A DNA stretch of 64,000 nt, from contig JANTQA010000060.1 in NCBI GenBank assembly GCA_027625915.1, forward strand, positions 62,001 to 126,000, in the 5' to 3' direction. The DNA comes from Anaeramoeba flamelloides. Lineage: Eukaryota; Metamonada; Anaeramoebidae. Positions 1 to 11,306 of the stretch are shown piece by piece; positions within the stretch are counted from its first letter, which is position 1; every line of letters begins with the position of its first letter. The position numbers were made by a program, and so were the translations under genes. The notes under the pieces are model-generated. The model ran no database searches and was not told the origin of the DNA. It was given only the letters and a program-made list of their open reading frames with translations.

Positions 1-94
1 AAAAAAGTGCTTACTATTAATTTTATAAGTGGTAATTCTAACTCTCCAATTCACCCGTTTGAAGTGGTTTGGGTAACACCTGATAAAACTTTTA
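1..94 (+). CDS. possible partial exon entering from the left edge
   Basis: The first ~94 bases read openly as a mixed-composition peptide containing PFEVVWVTPDKTF. They are followed at 95 by GTAAGAAC, a good donor match. Beyond that the frame turns into Lys/Phe homopolymer typical of intron here. This would be an internal exon of a gene that begins before the window. I cannot name a family, and no acceptor or next exon was found. It could equally be chance reading in spacer. Confidence 0.2.
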
Positions 95-454
95 GTAAGA
101 ACTATTTTAAAAACATCTATGTTTATTTTTTTCTTCATTTAAAAACAAAAAAACAAACTCCAAAAATCAGATTGATTTTTAGAAATAAAATAGAATTAAA
201 AACAGCAAATTAAATCGAAATTTGAGAATGTTCACTTTTCCAAATTTGAATTTTTAATTGTAAAACATTTGTGAAATTAACTTTTTTTGGATTTTTTGTT
301 GGAATGTTTTTTTCTATTAATGTAAAATTGGTTTGAAGGGTTTAACAATCACTATTATTTCAATTCGAGTAATTTTAATTTCTAGAAATCTTTAATGATT
401 AGCGAAAAATAAGAAGAATAAATCTCTGAAAGTTAACTAACAATTTATCAATTC

Positions 455-985
455 AGTATTATCTTTATTTTATGTTATGTGAGAACTGAAATCCAAGGTA
501 ATAAATAGAAAAAATGGTTTAAAAGATTCCAGATCAAAGGAAAGTTAAAAAATTGCAAATTTTTGGAGATTTTGATGAAAATTAAAAAAATAACATTTAT
601 TGATCCAAATAACTTTTAGGAAATTTTTTGAACAAAACTAGGTAAAGTTAAAAGAAATTTTTTTTAACTCTTGCTTTCTACGTTATCTTAAAGTATATTT
701 ATACTATTATCATCAATTCTATCAGATTTTAATATGAAGTGGAAAATCCCAGACATAAGAGAATTTTGATTTTCAAACCCAGATAGGTAAATTTTGAATT
801 TAGTTAGGAAAATGGTTTTAACAAATTGACAAAATTTTCTGAAAAAAAAACCTTTATTTTTTAAATTTTTACCAGATCATTTAAATCAACAATCTTCAAA
901 ATTAACAAATGTGCTGTTTGGTATAAAAGTAATATTCACAGAACATAAAATAAAAATAGTCCTTAAATAGATTTGGCACATTTAT
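455..985. repeat. dispersed repeat D, copy 1
   Basis: This stretch matches 56700-57352 in the same order and orientation. Shared landmarks are TATCTTTATTTTATGTT, GAGAACTGAAAT/GAGAACCGAATT, a TTGATCCAAA..ACTTTTA block, CTATCAGATTTTAATAT and GTAATATTCAC.GA.CATAAAATA. The copies are clearly diverged and neither has a long open frame. I see no terminal inverted repeats, so the class is unknown. Confidence 0.55.
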
Positions 986-1366
986 TTTTAAATTGAATAA
1001 TTGTTTTTGGGAAAGACTATTCAAAAATCAAAAAAATCTGTATGTATTAAAGTTTAAATGATGTTTGTTTAATTAAAATGAGGTTAGGTAATTGAAAATT
1101 GATCTCTTTGGAAGAAGTAATTAATGTAAAGTAAAAAGAGTAGAAGGTGAGGTGAATGTTTTACTACTTTTAAAATACAAACGTCAGTATTGTAAAAAAC
1201 AAAAAAAACTAAGCAAAATTTCATAAAAATAATCTTTTACAACTAATTCCAAACAACTTTGATTAAGTTATATTGAAGACTACTTTTTCAACAAAAAGAA
1301 AAGGAAAGTAATATAAAAAAAAAGTTTTTCTTTGAATTTTTTTTTTTTTTTTTTTTTGCTAATTTT

Positions 1367-1858
1367 TCAAAAATTACGTAAGACCACTCCCGAATCAAAA
1401 TTTTTTGATTTTAATATTTAAGGAAAAGATAGAAAATGGGATGCTTTTTTCTTTTTTTTTGTTTCACTTTTCAAGATAGAAAAATGAAAAGGATAATTAA
1501 AAAAAAGAAAAAAAGAAAAAAAGATAATACTCATTTTGGTGTTTGTTAAAGGAGCATAAGACACAGCGTCAATTTTAACATCAAAATTTAATGAACTTGA
1601 AGGATCTTCAGGGAATATTTTTGAGTATTGAATTTTTCCTGTTTTGGGATTGGGAAGATTATAATTGAAGTTTGTTGTTGCTATTAGTGTACCATTACAC
1701 CAAGTGTGTGATCGTCCTTCTAATTGCGAAAGGTACCAATCTAAACCAGATTGGAGATCGTTAGTAAATCTAATTGGAATTGTGACCTGAATTTTTGAGG
1801 ATCGTTTTACTAAAGGCAGATATAATTTTGACAAGAGCGCAGATGAATTTGTTTGCAT
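1367..1858 (-). CDS. small uncharacterised protein, possible two-exon gene
   Basis: A minus-strand frame from an ATG at 1858 encodes about 110 residues of mixed, non-repetitive composition (for example GLDWYLSQLEGRSHTWCNG and FDVKIDAVSYAPL), unlike the surrounding homopolymer. It then enters a Phe/Lys-rich stretch that looks intronic. A donor (A|GTATTATC) at 1530 and an acceptor (GGGAG) ending at 1387 join in phase 1 and give a short last exon reading MVLRNF and a stop at 1367, for 115 residues in total. I recognise no domain and see no signal peptide or membrane segment. The acceptor lacks a pyrimidine tract, so the 3' end is uncertain, and a further upstream exon is possible. Confidence 0.35.
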
Positions 1859-3161
1859 TTCAAATGAAAAGAATTTTGAAAAAGATTTTCAAAAAAATGA
1901 ATTTCAAATTTGTCTTTTTAAGGTTTGTGTTCGCTGAAAAAAGATGAGTGGTTTGACTTTTAATTGTCAGACTATGTTTATATTATAAATTTATCATGAA
2001 GAAAATGTCAAACTAATTCATAAAGAGAGAAAAATATAGATTAATGGACAAAATACAAACCATTTATTTAGGTCAGAATTGAAATTTTATTAAAAATAAT
2101 ATTCAAAACTTAAATTTAAAAAAAATAAATTAATTAAAAAACATAAAATATTTTTAGATAATATATCAAATTAAATAAATCAAAGCTTCTTTATAAGATA
2201 AAGTAAATCACTCCTAAGTTTGCAAAAATATATATTAGGATTTAAATATAGTTTAAAGATAATTAAATTAGCTCAATGATCAAAAAAACAAGATTTTTTT
2301 TCAGATTTTATGAATTGTTTAGTTGATAAAAATTTGAAAAAAAGCTTAGTATACATTTTATTTCTAAATATAAATTGATCCGAATCGTAAATGATGATTT
2401 TTAATATTTGATCTATTATTAAATGATATTTTTTATTTGATGTCTAGATTTTGAAAAAGTTAAAAAATAAAAAATAATAAAAATTAAAAAAAAAAAAATC
2501 AATTATTAATCTGACACTAACTTTTAATCGAATTATATAAATGAATTTAAAAAATTATATGTTAAAAAAATTAACACATTTTACAAAGGAAAAAAATCTA
2601 TTATTTTTTTTTTTTAAATTTTAATTTATATTTTTTTTTTATTTTTGAATTATTTAGAATGAAATATATATATATATTGCAATTGGATAGTAATCAATTG
2701 AATAAACAAACTTTCTATGTGATATCAAAATATCTTTTTATGAATAAATTATTTATTTGTTAAAAAAATAAAGTATTTTAGTTCTTAATCGATTGTAAAG
2801 GGTTCAAAAAAATTTTTCAGTAAAGATTGATGTGTTTTAATCATTAAAACTCATTTTTTTTTTATTGTTTTGACAAATTATTCAGAAAAAAAATAAATTT
2901 AATATTATTTTTGACAATATTTTGATTATAAAAAAATTAAATCACAAGAACCAAGAAAAAGTGTTCAAATGATAAATAAAAATTTTCAAGTTATTTTTTT
3001 TTTATGTAACGTACTTCTACAATTTTAAATTATCAAATTTTCTTACAAATATAATTATAAATTCTATATCATTGAATCTTTTCATGATAATATAAATTAA
3101 AAATCTTATTCAGAAGAAAATTAAGATATTTTGGATTCTAAGAGAAAGATATACGATTATT
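1859..3161. other. intergenic spacer, nothing recognised
   Basis: AT-rich sequence with many A and T runs and stops in all frames. I see no exon with mixed composition, no RNA gene and no clear repeat boundary. Confidence 0.6.
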
Positions 3162-3399
3162 TTCCAAATAAAAAATGAGAATTTTTAGTTCATATCCTTA
3201 AATATTTTTCTGTTAATAAGTTGAAGAAACACCCAAAGATCTTTCCAACATCCTTTAGAAACAATATTTTTAGACAGTAAAATTAATCTTCCTGAGTTAA
3301 CTCTGAGACAAAGTTTTTACTGTGCTAATTTGATTTTAGTAGTAATGATTAATATTCTTTTTGGAAATTGAAATAAAAATTTCCATTTATTAATTGGAA
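3162..3399. repeat. MITE-like family A, copy 1
   Basis: A ~240 bp unit bounded by imperfect inverted repeats of the form TTCCAAATAAAAAATGAGAA / TTTCCATTTATTAATTGGAA. The interior (GTTGAAGAA..CCAAAGATCTTT, GAGTTAACTCTGAGACAAA, TTTTACTGTGCTAATTTGAT) recurs at 11065-11306, and on the other strand at 45625-45872 and 45891-46129. Size, inverted ends, several copies and lack of coding capacity fit a miniature inverted-repeat transposable element. The superfamily is unknown. Confidence 0.65.
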
Positions 3400-3416
3400 A
3401 ATAACAGTATATAAAT

Positions 3417-4441
3417 TAAACTCCCATTCAAAATTTTTAATACACCAAAATTCAATTATTGAAAATAATAATCTTATTTCATAAATTCTAGCAGAAATAC
3501 CAAATTAGAACCATTTATCAAATGAAATGTTAACAACTGTTTTAAATTACAATACTTACAAAACAATAAATAAATAATTATCAATACTAATAAATTATGA
3601 CTGTGTTAAAAATTTTGGAGAGAGCAAAACAAAAAAATACTTTTCTAAAAAATGTTAAAAATTCTATAATAAATTGGGATCGATCAAAAGGTTAGAAATC
3701 ATCAACTATTTTTTTTTGAGTTCTTCTTTTTGGAACAACCCAAACTTTAGCCTCATGTCAACTTTTTGAAAAAAAAATTTAATCGAATGAAAAAGTTTGG
3801 GTAATAAAAAAAATGAAATGAAAAAACAAAAAACTATAAGATGTAAAAATGATTTTCATATTTTACAAAAATCAAAATTATTTCCAATTTGAATAAAATT
3901 ATAAATCCCATTCCAAAAATTTGGACACACCCAAAATCAAAAATAGACAAAATAAAACCCAATTTATTTTATTTTTACAAATATAATATAAAAAAATGTT
4001 TAAGTTACCCAGTATTAATGTTTTAATAAGTAATCGTTTTAATCCAAAAAAAAAAGAATAAAAATATAAAACTCAAAAATAAAAAACATTGGTGTGTCCC
4101 AAATAATGAAACGAGCGGAACAAAAAATGTATTAGGAAATTTGTTGAAATTTCATAAACAATTGTTGATCGATCAAATGATAAGATACCATCTACCAATT
4201 GTATATTATTTTCCAATTTAACAAACTCAACATTAACCTTCAATCAAACATTGAAAAAAATTTCAGAACTAACGTTATAGATTACATAACTGCAAAAAAG
4301 GAAATGAAAACAAAACAAAAAAGATAAAAAATGAAATAGTTTGTAAAAATCAAAATTCTTTCCAAATTGAATTTAAAGTGCATTAATGTTGATGTACTTT
4401 CCACTGTTTAAACTGTGTCCAAATTTTTGGAATCTAGTTTA
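3417..4441. repeat. cluster of Tc1-related MITE-like units (family B)
   Basis: At least two diverged units lie head to tail. Unit 1 opens near 3417 with TAAACTCCCATTCAAAATTT and has an inner inverted end at 3602-3626 (TGTGTTAAAAATTTTGGAGA). Unit 2 opens near 3901 with CCCATTCCAAAAATTTGGAC and has an inner end near 4091-4125 (GGTGTGTCCC). A further end, ACTGTGTCCAAATTTTTGGA, lies at 4412-4431. The stretches after each inner end also match each other, including a GATCGATCAAA block. The ends resemble those of the Tc1-like element at 33491-34970, so these are probably non-autonomous relatives. There is no coding capacity. Confidence 0.6.
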
Positions 4442-5045
4442 TATCTTGTGATTCTTTTAACTGTTTCAAAAGTGTGAAAAATTTTGAATTTTTCGTTTAT
4501 ATATATACAAAAGTAATTTCCAGGCTTGTGGGATATAATTTATCATTCAAAAGTTATTTAGCAGTTGCTAAATACCCTGTAATTATTTCCATTTACTAAT
4601 TACTTGGGAACTTTGTAATTTAATCGAATGGAAAAGTCATCCTCTGTATTTTTTTTACAAATTTTTTAAAAATACTTTTTATTTATTTTTCCAAAAAGAA
4701 AAAATATGAAGCTTACTTCTATTAAAAAAATATTATTCAAGTATATTTATTTCTTATGAAAATAATAACAATAATAAATATTTTTTGAAAATTAAAAAAT
4801 CAAAAAAATAAAAAAACATTTTTTTTTTTTTTTGGGATTATTTGTGAAAAATTAAAATTAAATTCTGTCTGTTTTTATAATTTTTAAATTTAAATTTACC
4901 AATCTCCGAAAAAATACTATTTCACTTCGAACAAGATTGAAGGATATAATCATAAAAATTTAATATTCCTAGAAAGGAAAATAATAATCGTTTTTATTGT
5001 TTTAAAAGGTATGGGGTGCATTTTACGTTAGGTTAATTAAAATCA
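4442..5045. other. spacer downstream of the DIL-domain gene
   Basis: AT-rich sequence between the family B cluster and the stop codon of the minus-strand DIL-domain gene. It should contain that gene's 3' untranslated region. Nothing else is recognisable. Confidence 0.5.
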
Positions 5046-8000
5046 TTAAATTTTCAGATTACATAATTGAAGTATTGATCCAAAAAAATGATCAAAATCA
5101 TTATTGTTATCAATTTTTTCAATTTCTGAATCAAAAAATAAGATCGTTTGTTGTAAATAAAGTGTATTATTAGAATTGAGTTTTTCTTTATTTCTTTGAT
5201 TTATTATTTTCATTTTTTTATCAGATTCATCATTATTATTATTATTAGTACTATGATCATGATTTTTATTAGTAATATTTTCATTTTTATAGATTTCAAA
5301 TTGAATTAAATCCTCTTTAGATGTTGGGAAAGGATCAAAAGAATCTGACGTATAATTAAAGATCAATTGATAAATTTGATTTAAATTTAAAATTGGTAAA
5401 AAGCTTTGTGAAATAGCAAAGCTACTTGGCTTATTAACAAAAAACGCCTTATTTATTAATAATAATCTAATACAATTATTTAAAAATTCAAATTGTGAAG
5501 ACAAAACTAATAAATTATTTGATAGTAACCATTCCTCAATAATATTTAAAATATTTCTAATTAAAACTGATTGGCCAACAGTGCAAAACTTTTTCATTTC
5601 AAACAATTTCTTTGAAGATAAGATATTAAAATAATATAAAATATGTTTAATTAAGCAAGTTGCTAAAGAATTTGAAACAAAATTGGATTTTTGAAAAAAA
5701 ATCAATTGATCAAAAAATGTGATAATTGTTGAAAGTAATTTGTCTTGAATTTGCTTATGTTGAGAAATAATATTATCATCACTATCATTATTAATGTTTT
5801 GATTTTTAATATTGCTGGTGGTCGTTTTGTTTGTGTTGGTGTTAGTATTATTATTTGTAATAATAGAATTTTTATTTTTCTTTATATTTTTTTTATTATT
5901 ATTATTATTATTTTTATTTTTATTATTATTTTTATTTTGATTTTGTTTATTATTTTTATTTTTATTTTTATTTCTTCTTTTTAATGGCGATTTAAAGTTA
6001 AAAGTAAAACTTCTTTTTTTTGTTCTTGCTGGCTTTTTTTTCCTCAATTTGCTTGCTTTTTGTTTTTGTACTTTTCTCTTTTTGGTTACATTGTTCTCTT
6101 CATTTTTATTAGCATTATTATTTGTGGTAGTGGTAGATATAGTATTTTGATTATTGTTGTTATCATTGCTATTACTGTTGTGTTTCGGCTTATCGATGTT
6201 TTTATTATTAAAAAGAAAATTTGAAATTTGAAAATTTAATAATTCATAATAATAATTTAATATATATTGGATATTCTTTTCGAGAAATTCACATAATAAT
6301 AAATATAATTGATAAATATAATCTTCTTTTCTTTTATTAAAATTAATGTCATCATTGTCTTTATTATTATTCTTATTAAAAAATTTTTTTATTAAATTAA
6401 TAGAATCGCTTGTATTAAAAATTTGAAAATCTTTTTGAATAGAAAAGTGCTTGGTTAAATTTTTTTTATTAATTGCCATTATTAAAAATTTTAATAAAAT
6501 TTTAATTGCCTGAAAGATATTTGTTAATAAGAATAATAAAAAATTAATATCATTTTTATAAAAATTTAAATATTTATTTAACTTTTTCAAAAACATTTTT
6601 AATGAAAAAAATTTTAAATTCATAAAATAATTTTCCCGAAACAAATACTTTAAAACTACAAATATTGGTAAATCTAAAAACTCATTTTTAAAATTGCCTT
6701 GCAACAAATTTATAAAAAAATCATTTAATACCGATTCGAATGCTTGAGTAAATTTATAATTTAATTTCTGATTTTTTAAATTATTGATCAATACCTCATT
6801 TTTTTTTATTTCTAATTGATTTTTTAGAATTGGTTCTATTATCTTCAAATCCTCTTTATTATTTATGAATGTGGAACTATCCTTATCCTTATCATTTTCA
6901 TTAAAATCCTCTTCATTTGTTATAATCAAATTCTTTCCATTACTCACACTATTATAACTATTGTTATCTGCTACTGTTAAGAAACTATTTAAAGGTGTTT
7001 TAAAATCGGTATTTGAGATTTTTTTATAAACTAAATGAACATGAGCCAATAGATTTGATTTTTTTTGGGTGATGGTTTTATTATTATCATTTTGACTAAA
7101 TTGTTCTTGGAAGTATTTTTCAATTTTTGGTGAGATCTGATCTAAATTTAAAAATTTTGATTTTTTGTCATTGATTATTTTTAAATTTTTCGTTTTTTCA
7201 TTTATATTTGATTTTAATTCAATTAATTTCATATTATATTCTTTTTTAGTTTCTAATACTTGATCTGATAAATTTTGAACAAGTAAATTTTTTAATTGTT
7301 CTTTTTCATAATTTTTTTCCTTTAGCCTGTCACTCAATTTTATTAGATCCAATTTTATGCTTTTAATTTTGGTGGCTTTTTCATCCAACGATTTTTTTTC
7401 TTGGGTGTTATTAATTGAAATTTCATATAATTTTGATTTCTCCATTAAAATTGATTTTAATTCATTTTTCTTCTTATTATTATATTCAATTTTGGATTTG
7501 ATTTTCTTATTTATTAATTTATTCATTTTAATTTTGGTATTTTTTAAATTATTTATTTTTTTTTTTTTTTTCATTATTTGGATTTGTTTTTCTTCATTTA
7601 ATTTCATTAGAGATATTTTGTGATTATTTTTTTTTAATTCCAAATTTTTCACGATCTCTTGTTGTTTTTTCACTTGCTCCAATAGTCCTGCCACTTGTTT
7701 TACCGTTTCTTTGCCTAGTAATCTAAAGCTTTTTTTTAATTTTTTCTTTTTTTCTTGCAATTTGGAATGTTGTTTTTTTAATTGATTTAATTGCTTTTTT
7801 TTTTTTTCAATTAACAAAGTCAATGGGAAGTTTTCTTTATTTAAGCAAGTTTGTAAAAATTGTTTCTTCATATTTTTTTTCTCGTTTCTTAATTTGATTA
7901 ATTTTAAATTCAAATTGTTCATATTTTTTACAATCGATTTCATTTGGAATTTGTCTTTTTCTATTGTCGTTTTTAATTGAATTTCAAATGTTGATTCAGT

Positions 8001-10403
8001 GTCTTGAAATTCTTGTAATTGGTCGTTTATTAATGCCTTTTGTAATTGCAACTCATTTTTTTCATTTATTTTGATGCCTTTGAGATTTTGCTTTTCTTGG
8101 ATAATTTGGTTGATTTTCAATTTCATTTTTTTTTTAATTATATAAATGAATTTTAATTGGTTTTTTAATTGAAATAATATTTTCAATTGCTTTTGCTTTT
8201 TATTTAATTGTACCTTTTTTATTTTATTGATTGAGAGGTATTTCGATACATCATTTAAATGAAATTTCAAATTTTGGATTATATTTATTAATTGGGTTTT
8301 GCTTCTATTTATCTCCTGCTTTTCCCCGGTTATTGATTCCAAGTGCTTTTGTTCAATTAGCGATATTGAATGTTTTTTTTTTTTTAAATTGTTTAACTTT
8401 TCCTGGATTTCTTCGTGCTCCACTTTCAATTTCTGTATTAAATAACTTTTTTTCTTTTCCCGTGTTTCCTTTAATTCATTAAGGGACAGCTCTTGAAGCT
8501 TTAATTCGTCTTTTAAAAAATCTAAAGTTTGTCTGTTACTCTCTGTAGAGGTTTTAATTTCATCAAATTCTTTCATTATTGCCAATTTTTTTTGTTTTTT
8601 TTTAATTAAAATTAGTTTTAATTTTTTTTTACTTTTGATTAACTGTGAATTATAAAAGGCAATGCTTGATTGGTATAATTTTTCAATTTTGTTTTTTAAA
8701 TCCTCATCAATCTTTTCTTGACCTTTAATAATATTGATGATAATGGTAATATTTTTTAATACAGATTTCCTAATATTAAATATTTGGGTTTTTAATTTAA
8801 TTTTTCTTTGATTAATTTCAAAGGTTAAAGTCATTTCTTCTTCATTTTGGAATTTTTCATTTAAATTTTTTATTTCAGTTTCAATTTTGTTTTTTTTTTT
8901 GACGATTAAATTATAATCTAGATTTAATTGATTAATCAAATTTTGTTTTTCAAAGATCTGAACGGAATTTTTTTGTTTAATTATTTCTTCATATTTATCA
9001 TTCAATATACTTAAACACTCAATTTTTAATTGGTTTTTATTCTTTATTAAATCACTTAATTTTCCTGTGGTGCGATTGAGTTTTTCTTTTTCTATTTGGA
9101 ATTCTTTATCGTGTTTGCCGCTTTCTTTTTCAAAATCGACCAGTTCATTTGAATGACAATCTTTGTTTTCTTTTTTTTTAATTGCAATTCTTTTCATCTC
9201 CTTTGTCCATATTTCTCTTACCCTCGAGAGAAATTCAATTAATTGGCTTTTTTCAATTTTTGACATTTTGTCCGCATTTGCTAATCCCCTTCTGAGTTTT
9301 CTTGTTTTCGATTCGTTATTGGTTTCCAAAATGGTAAAGATCTTTTTTTGATTCCGATACCATTCCTTCCGTTTTTCGTGATACTGATCCCTCCGTTTTT
9401 TAATTTTATCTTGGTATTGCCTTTGAATGCCAATCCATTTAAAATCCTTCGTATGCTTTTTTTTTTTATTTAATTGATTGCTTTTGTGGATTTTATTTAA
9501 TTGTTCAGTCAAACGCTCATTATGGTGTTGCAGTTTTTCCATTTCTTGTTTCATATTTAAAGAAAGTATGGACTTTTCCTTATTTAATTTGTTGATCATT
9601 TGCTTTTGTTTTTCTTCAAATGCTTTGTTATTTTGCTTTTTCAATTCACCTAGATTTTCAATTTCTTGATCAAATTCTTCAAATTTCTTTTGGATGTGTT
9701 CTTTGTTATTGATGTTGGTGGTTTTTGTGCTTTGAAACTGATAATTTAAATAATTTGTAATATTAAAATTATTTAATGATATTTCGTTTTTGTTCTCATT
9801 TTCCTTTTCCTTTTCGTTTTCGTTTTTGTTCTCGTTTTCATTTTCATTTTTCTTGTTCTTTGTATTTTTATTGTTTACATTTTTGTTGCTGTTGTCTTTA
9901 TATTTTAGGATTTCTTTTTTTAAAAAAGTGTCATCTAGAAGATTGTTTATTTGTGTTTTACTTCCCCTTAACTCCAATTTATCCAAAATTCTAAAAGCAA
10001 AAAATAGTTTGATTGTTGGATTGTTTTTTAATTTTTGGTTTGCTTGCTTTTCAAACTCCTTGTATTCAATGTTGAGTGCATTGTGTTCATACTGTTTTGA
10101 AAAGAAATTATGCTCAATTTTCCCGAAAATTGTTTCGTTCGATTCATCGTATAACGAGAGGCAAAGCACCAGCGAATTACTTTCTTGTGAAACGCAATTC
10201 TTGTTTTTTTCTCCGTTGGCCTCAACTCGAAAGTTTGTTTCGTAATTAAGATCTGCAATTCCTTCAGAATTGAAATTAATCAGAGGTGTCTCGTTGTTTA
10301 TATAATTTAAGACCTCAAATCGCATCCTTGTTGCTGGAATGTTGCAATCATGACTTTTTAAAAAAATTAAAGAAAATTGAAGAAAGAGATAGTGTTTGTT
10401 CAT
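5046..10403 (-). CDS. C2-like / long coiled-coil / DIL (dilute) domain protein
   Basis: One uninterrupted frame encodes 1785 residues. Residues ~1-145 read as a beta-rich C2-like module of the NT-C2 type, ending in a Gly-Lys-Ile strand pattern (TIFGKIEHNFF). A Lys/Asn/Glu run follows (~170-225), then heptad-rich coiled coil to ~1180. The C-terminal part looks like a DIL domain, the cargo-binding fold of myosin V tails. A helical first half lies at ~1217-1320. An Asn/Lys-rich insert lies at ~1411-1548. The second half at ~1552-1705 holds GQSVLIRNILNIIEEWLL and ILNLNQIYQLIFNYTSDSF, which match the late DIL signature in pattern and spacing. There is no motor, IQ motif, signal peptide or membrane segment. 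I infer a cytoplasmic adaptor or tether linking cytoskeleton and membrane. The start at 10403 is preferred because the C2-like fold begins within a few residues. The coiled coil is certain; the C2 and DIL calls come from pattern recognition. Confidence 0.8.
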   Translation of the reverse strand: MNKHYLFLQFSLIFLKSHDCNIPATRMRFEVLNYINNETPLINFNSEGIADLNYETNFRVEANGEKNKNCVSQESNSLVLCLSLYDESNETIFGKIEHNFFSKQYEHNALNIEYKEFEKQANQKLKNNPTIKLFFAFRILDKLELRGSKTQINNLLDDTFLKKEILKYKDNSNKNVNNKNTKNKKNENENENKNENEKEKENENKNEISLNNFNITNYLNYQFQSTKTTNINNKEHIQKKFEEFDQEIENLGELKKQNNKAFEEKQKQMINKLNKEKSILSLNMKQEMEKLQHHNERLTEQLNKIHKSNQLNKKKKHTKDFKWIGIQRQYQDKIKKRRDQYHEKRKEWYRNQKKIFTILETNNESKTRKLRRGLANADKMSKIEKSQLIEFLSRVREIWTKEMKRIAIKKKENKDCHSNELVDFEKESGKHDKEFQIEKEKLNRTTGKLSDLIKNKNQLKIECLSILNDKYEEIIKQKNSVQIFEKQNLINQLNLDYNLIVKKKNKIETEIKNLNEKFQNEEEMTLTFEINQRKIKLKTQIFNIRKSVLKNITIIINIIKGQEKIDEDLKNKIEKLYQSSIAFYNSQLIKSKKKLKLILIKKKQKKLAIMKEFDEIKTSTESNRQTLDFLKDELKLQELSLNELKETREKKKSYLIQKLKVEHEEIQEKLNNLKKKKHSISLIEQKHLESITGEKQEINRSKTQLINIIQNLKFHLNDVSKYLSINKIKKVQLNKKQKQLKILFQLKNQLKFIYIIKKKMKLKINQIIQEKQNLKGIKINEKNELQLQKALINDQLQEFQDTESTFEIQLKTTIEKDKFQMKSIVKNMNNLNLKLIKLRNEKKNMKKQFLQTCLNKENFPLTLLIEKKKKQLNQLKKQHSKLQEKKKKLKKSFRLLGKETVKQVAGLLEQVKKQQEIVKNLELKKNNHKISLMKLNEEKQIQIMKKKKKINNLKNTKIKMNKLINKKIKSKIEYNNKKKNELKSILMEKSKLYEISINNTQEKKSLDEKATKIKSIKLDLIKLSDRLKEKNYEKEQLKNLLVQNLSDQVLETKKEYNMKLIELKSNINEKTKNLKIINDKKSKFLNLDQISPKIEKYFQEQFSQNDNNKTITQKKSNLLAHVHLVYKKISNTDFKTPLNSFLTVADNNSYNSVSNGKNLIITNEEDFNENDKDKDSSTFINNKEDLKIIEPILKNQLEIKKNEVLINNLKNQKLNYKFTQAFESVLNDFFINLLQGNFKNEFLDLPIFVVLKYLFRENYFMNLKFFSLKMFLKKLNKYLNFYKNDINFLLFLLTNIFQAIKILLKFLIMAINKKNLTKHFSIQKDFQIFNTSDSINLIKKFFNKNNNKDNDDINFNKRKEDYIYQLYLLLCEFLEKNIQYILNYYYELLNFQISNFLFNNKNIDKPKHNSNSNDNNNNQNTISTTTTNNNANKNEENNVTKKRKVQKQKASKLRKKKPARTKKRSFTFNFKSPLKRRNKNKNKNNKQNQNKNNNKNKNNNNNNKKNIKKNKNSIITNNNTNTNTNKTTTSNIKNQNINNDSDDNIISQHKQIQDKLLSTIITFFDQLIFFQKSNFVSNSLATCLIKHILYYFNILSSKKLFEMKKFCTVGQSVLIRNILNIIEEWLLSNNLLVLSSQFEFLNNCIRLLLINKAFFVNKPSSFAISQSFLPILNLNQIYQLIFNYTSDSFDPFPTSKEDLIQFEIYKNENITNKNHDHSTNNNNNDESDKKMKIINQRNKEKLNSNNTLYLQQTILFFDSEIEKIDNNNDFDHFFGSILQLCNLKI

Positions 10404-11064
10404 TTGTTTTCCACGGTTTATGAATTTCTTTGTTCAAATTCAAAATAAAGACTCCGATCTCTTTTTTAGAAAAAAGTTTTAAAAAATGATTTTCCAAAGC
10501 TTTTTTATCATAAGAAAAAATCTTCTATCTTTGGATATTTTTTCGGTGCAAAAGTTATGGAATGTTTTTTAATTTTTTGGTAATTATTAAAAAGTGGAGA
10601 TGATTAAAAATTTTGTCAAATTCTTGTGTTTGTCAGTAACGATTATTTTTTTTAACTATTGGATCAAATGTTTGAGAAAAAGGTTTGAAATCAAGTAACT
10701 CAGGTTTTTTGAGTTTTTAAATCTTTCCAATTTTCAACAAATCTACTTTTTTTACAAAAAATAATTTAAGGTTTACAAATTTTTGAAATTTGTGGTGAAT
10801 CAAGTTTTCAACAAGAATTAGAGTCAAGTTATCAGTTTGCAATTGGTTGTTAATTCTCAAAACAATTTGAGTTAAAAAATTATATCAGGCATTTTTGATA
10901 AAAAAAGAATACCTTTTTGGATTGAGGAATGAATAAAGTTATATTGATTTGTCTTTTTTTTTTTTTTTCTTTTCTTTTTCTTTAATCTTTTTATAGAGGA
11001 AATTGGTTTTTTCAAAATTCCTTAGAACTTGAAAAGAAATTTATTAATTTTCATTACTATTATT
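10404..11064. other. upstream spacer of the DIL-domain gene
   Basis: AT-rich sequence upstream of the ATG at 10403. It presumably includes that gene's promoter and 5' untranslated region. No specific promoter element can be supported. Confidence 0.4.
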
Positions 11065-11306
11065 TTCCAATTAAAAAATGAAAATTTTTAGTTTATATTC
11101 CAAAATATTTTTCTGTTTAATAAGTCGAAGAAAATCCAAAGTTCTTTTCAAAATTGTTTAGAAATGATTTTTTTAGACAATAATATAAACTTGGTTAGTT
11201 AACTTTAAGACAAAATTTTTACTCTGGTTTTTTAGATTGTAGCAGTAATATGTAATATCCATTTTGGAGATCAAAATAAAAATTTTCATATATTATTCGG
11301 AAAAGA
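11065..11306. repeat. MITE-like family A, copy 2
   Basis: Same order and orientation as 3162-3399: inverted end TTCCAATTAAAAAATGAAAA, interior AAATATTTTTCTGTTTAATA and TAGTTAACTTTAAGACAAAA, then an AT-rich right end near 11306. It is diverged at many positions but collinear along its length. The right end is the weaker of the two. Confidence 0.6.

Noticed and set aside
5745-9994. Plus-strand Phe/Ile/Cys-rich frames within the DIL-domain gene
   Set aside because: They are the antisense of Lys/Asn/Glu-rich coding sequence. Composition and lack of domains mark them as shadows.
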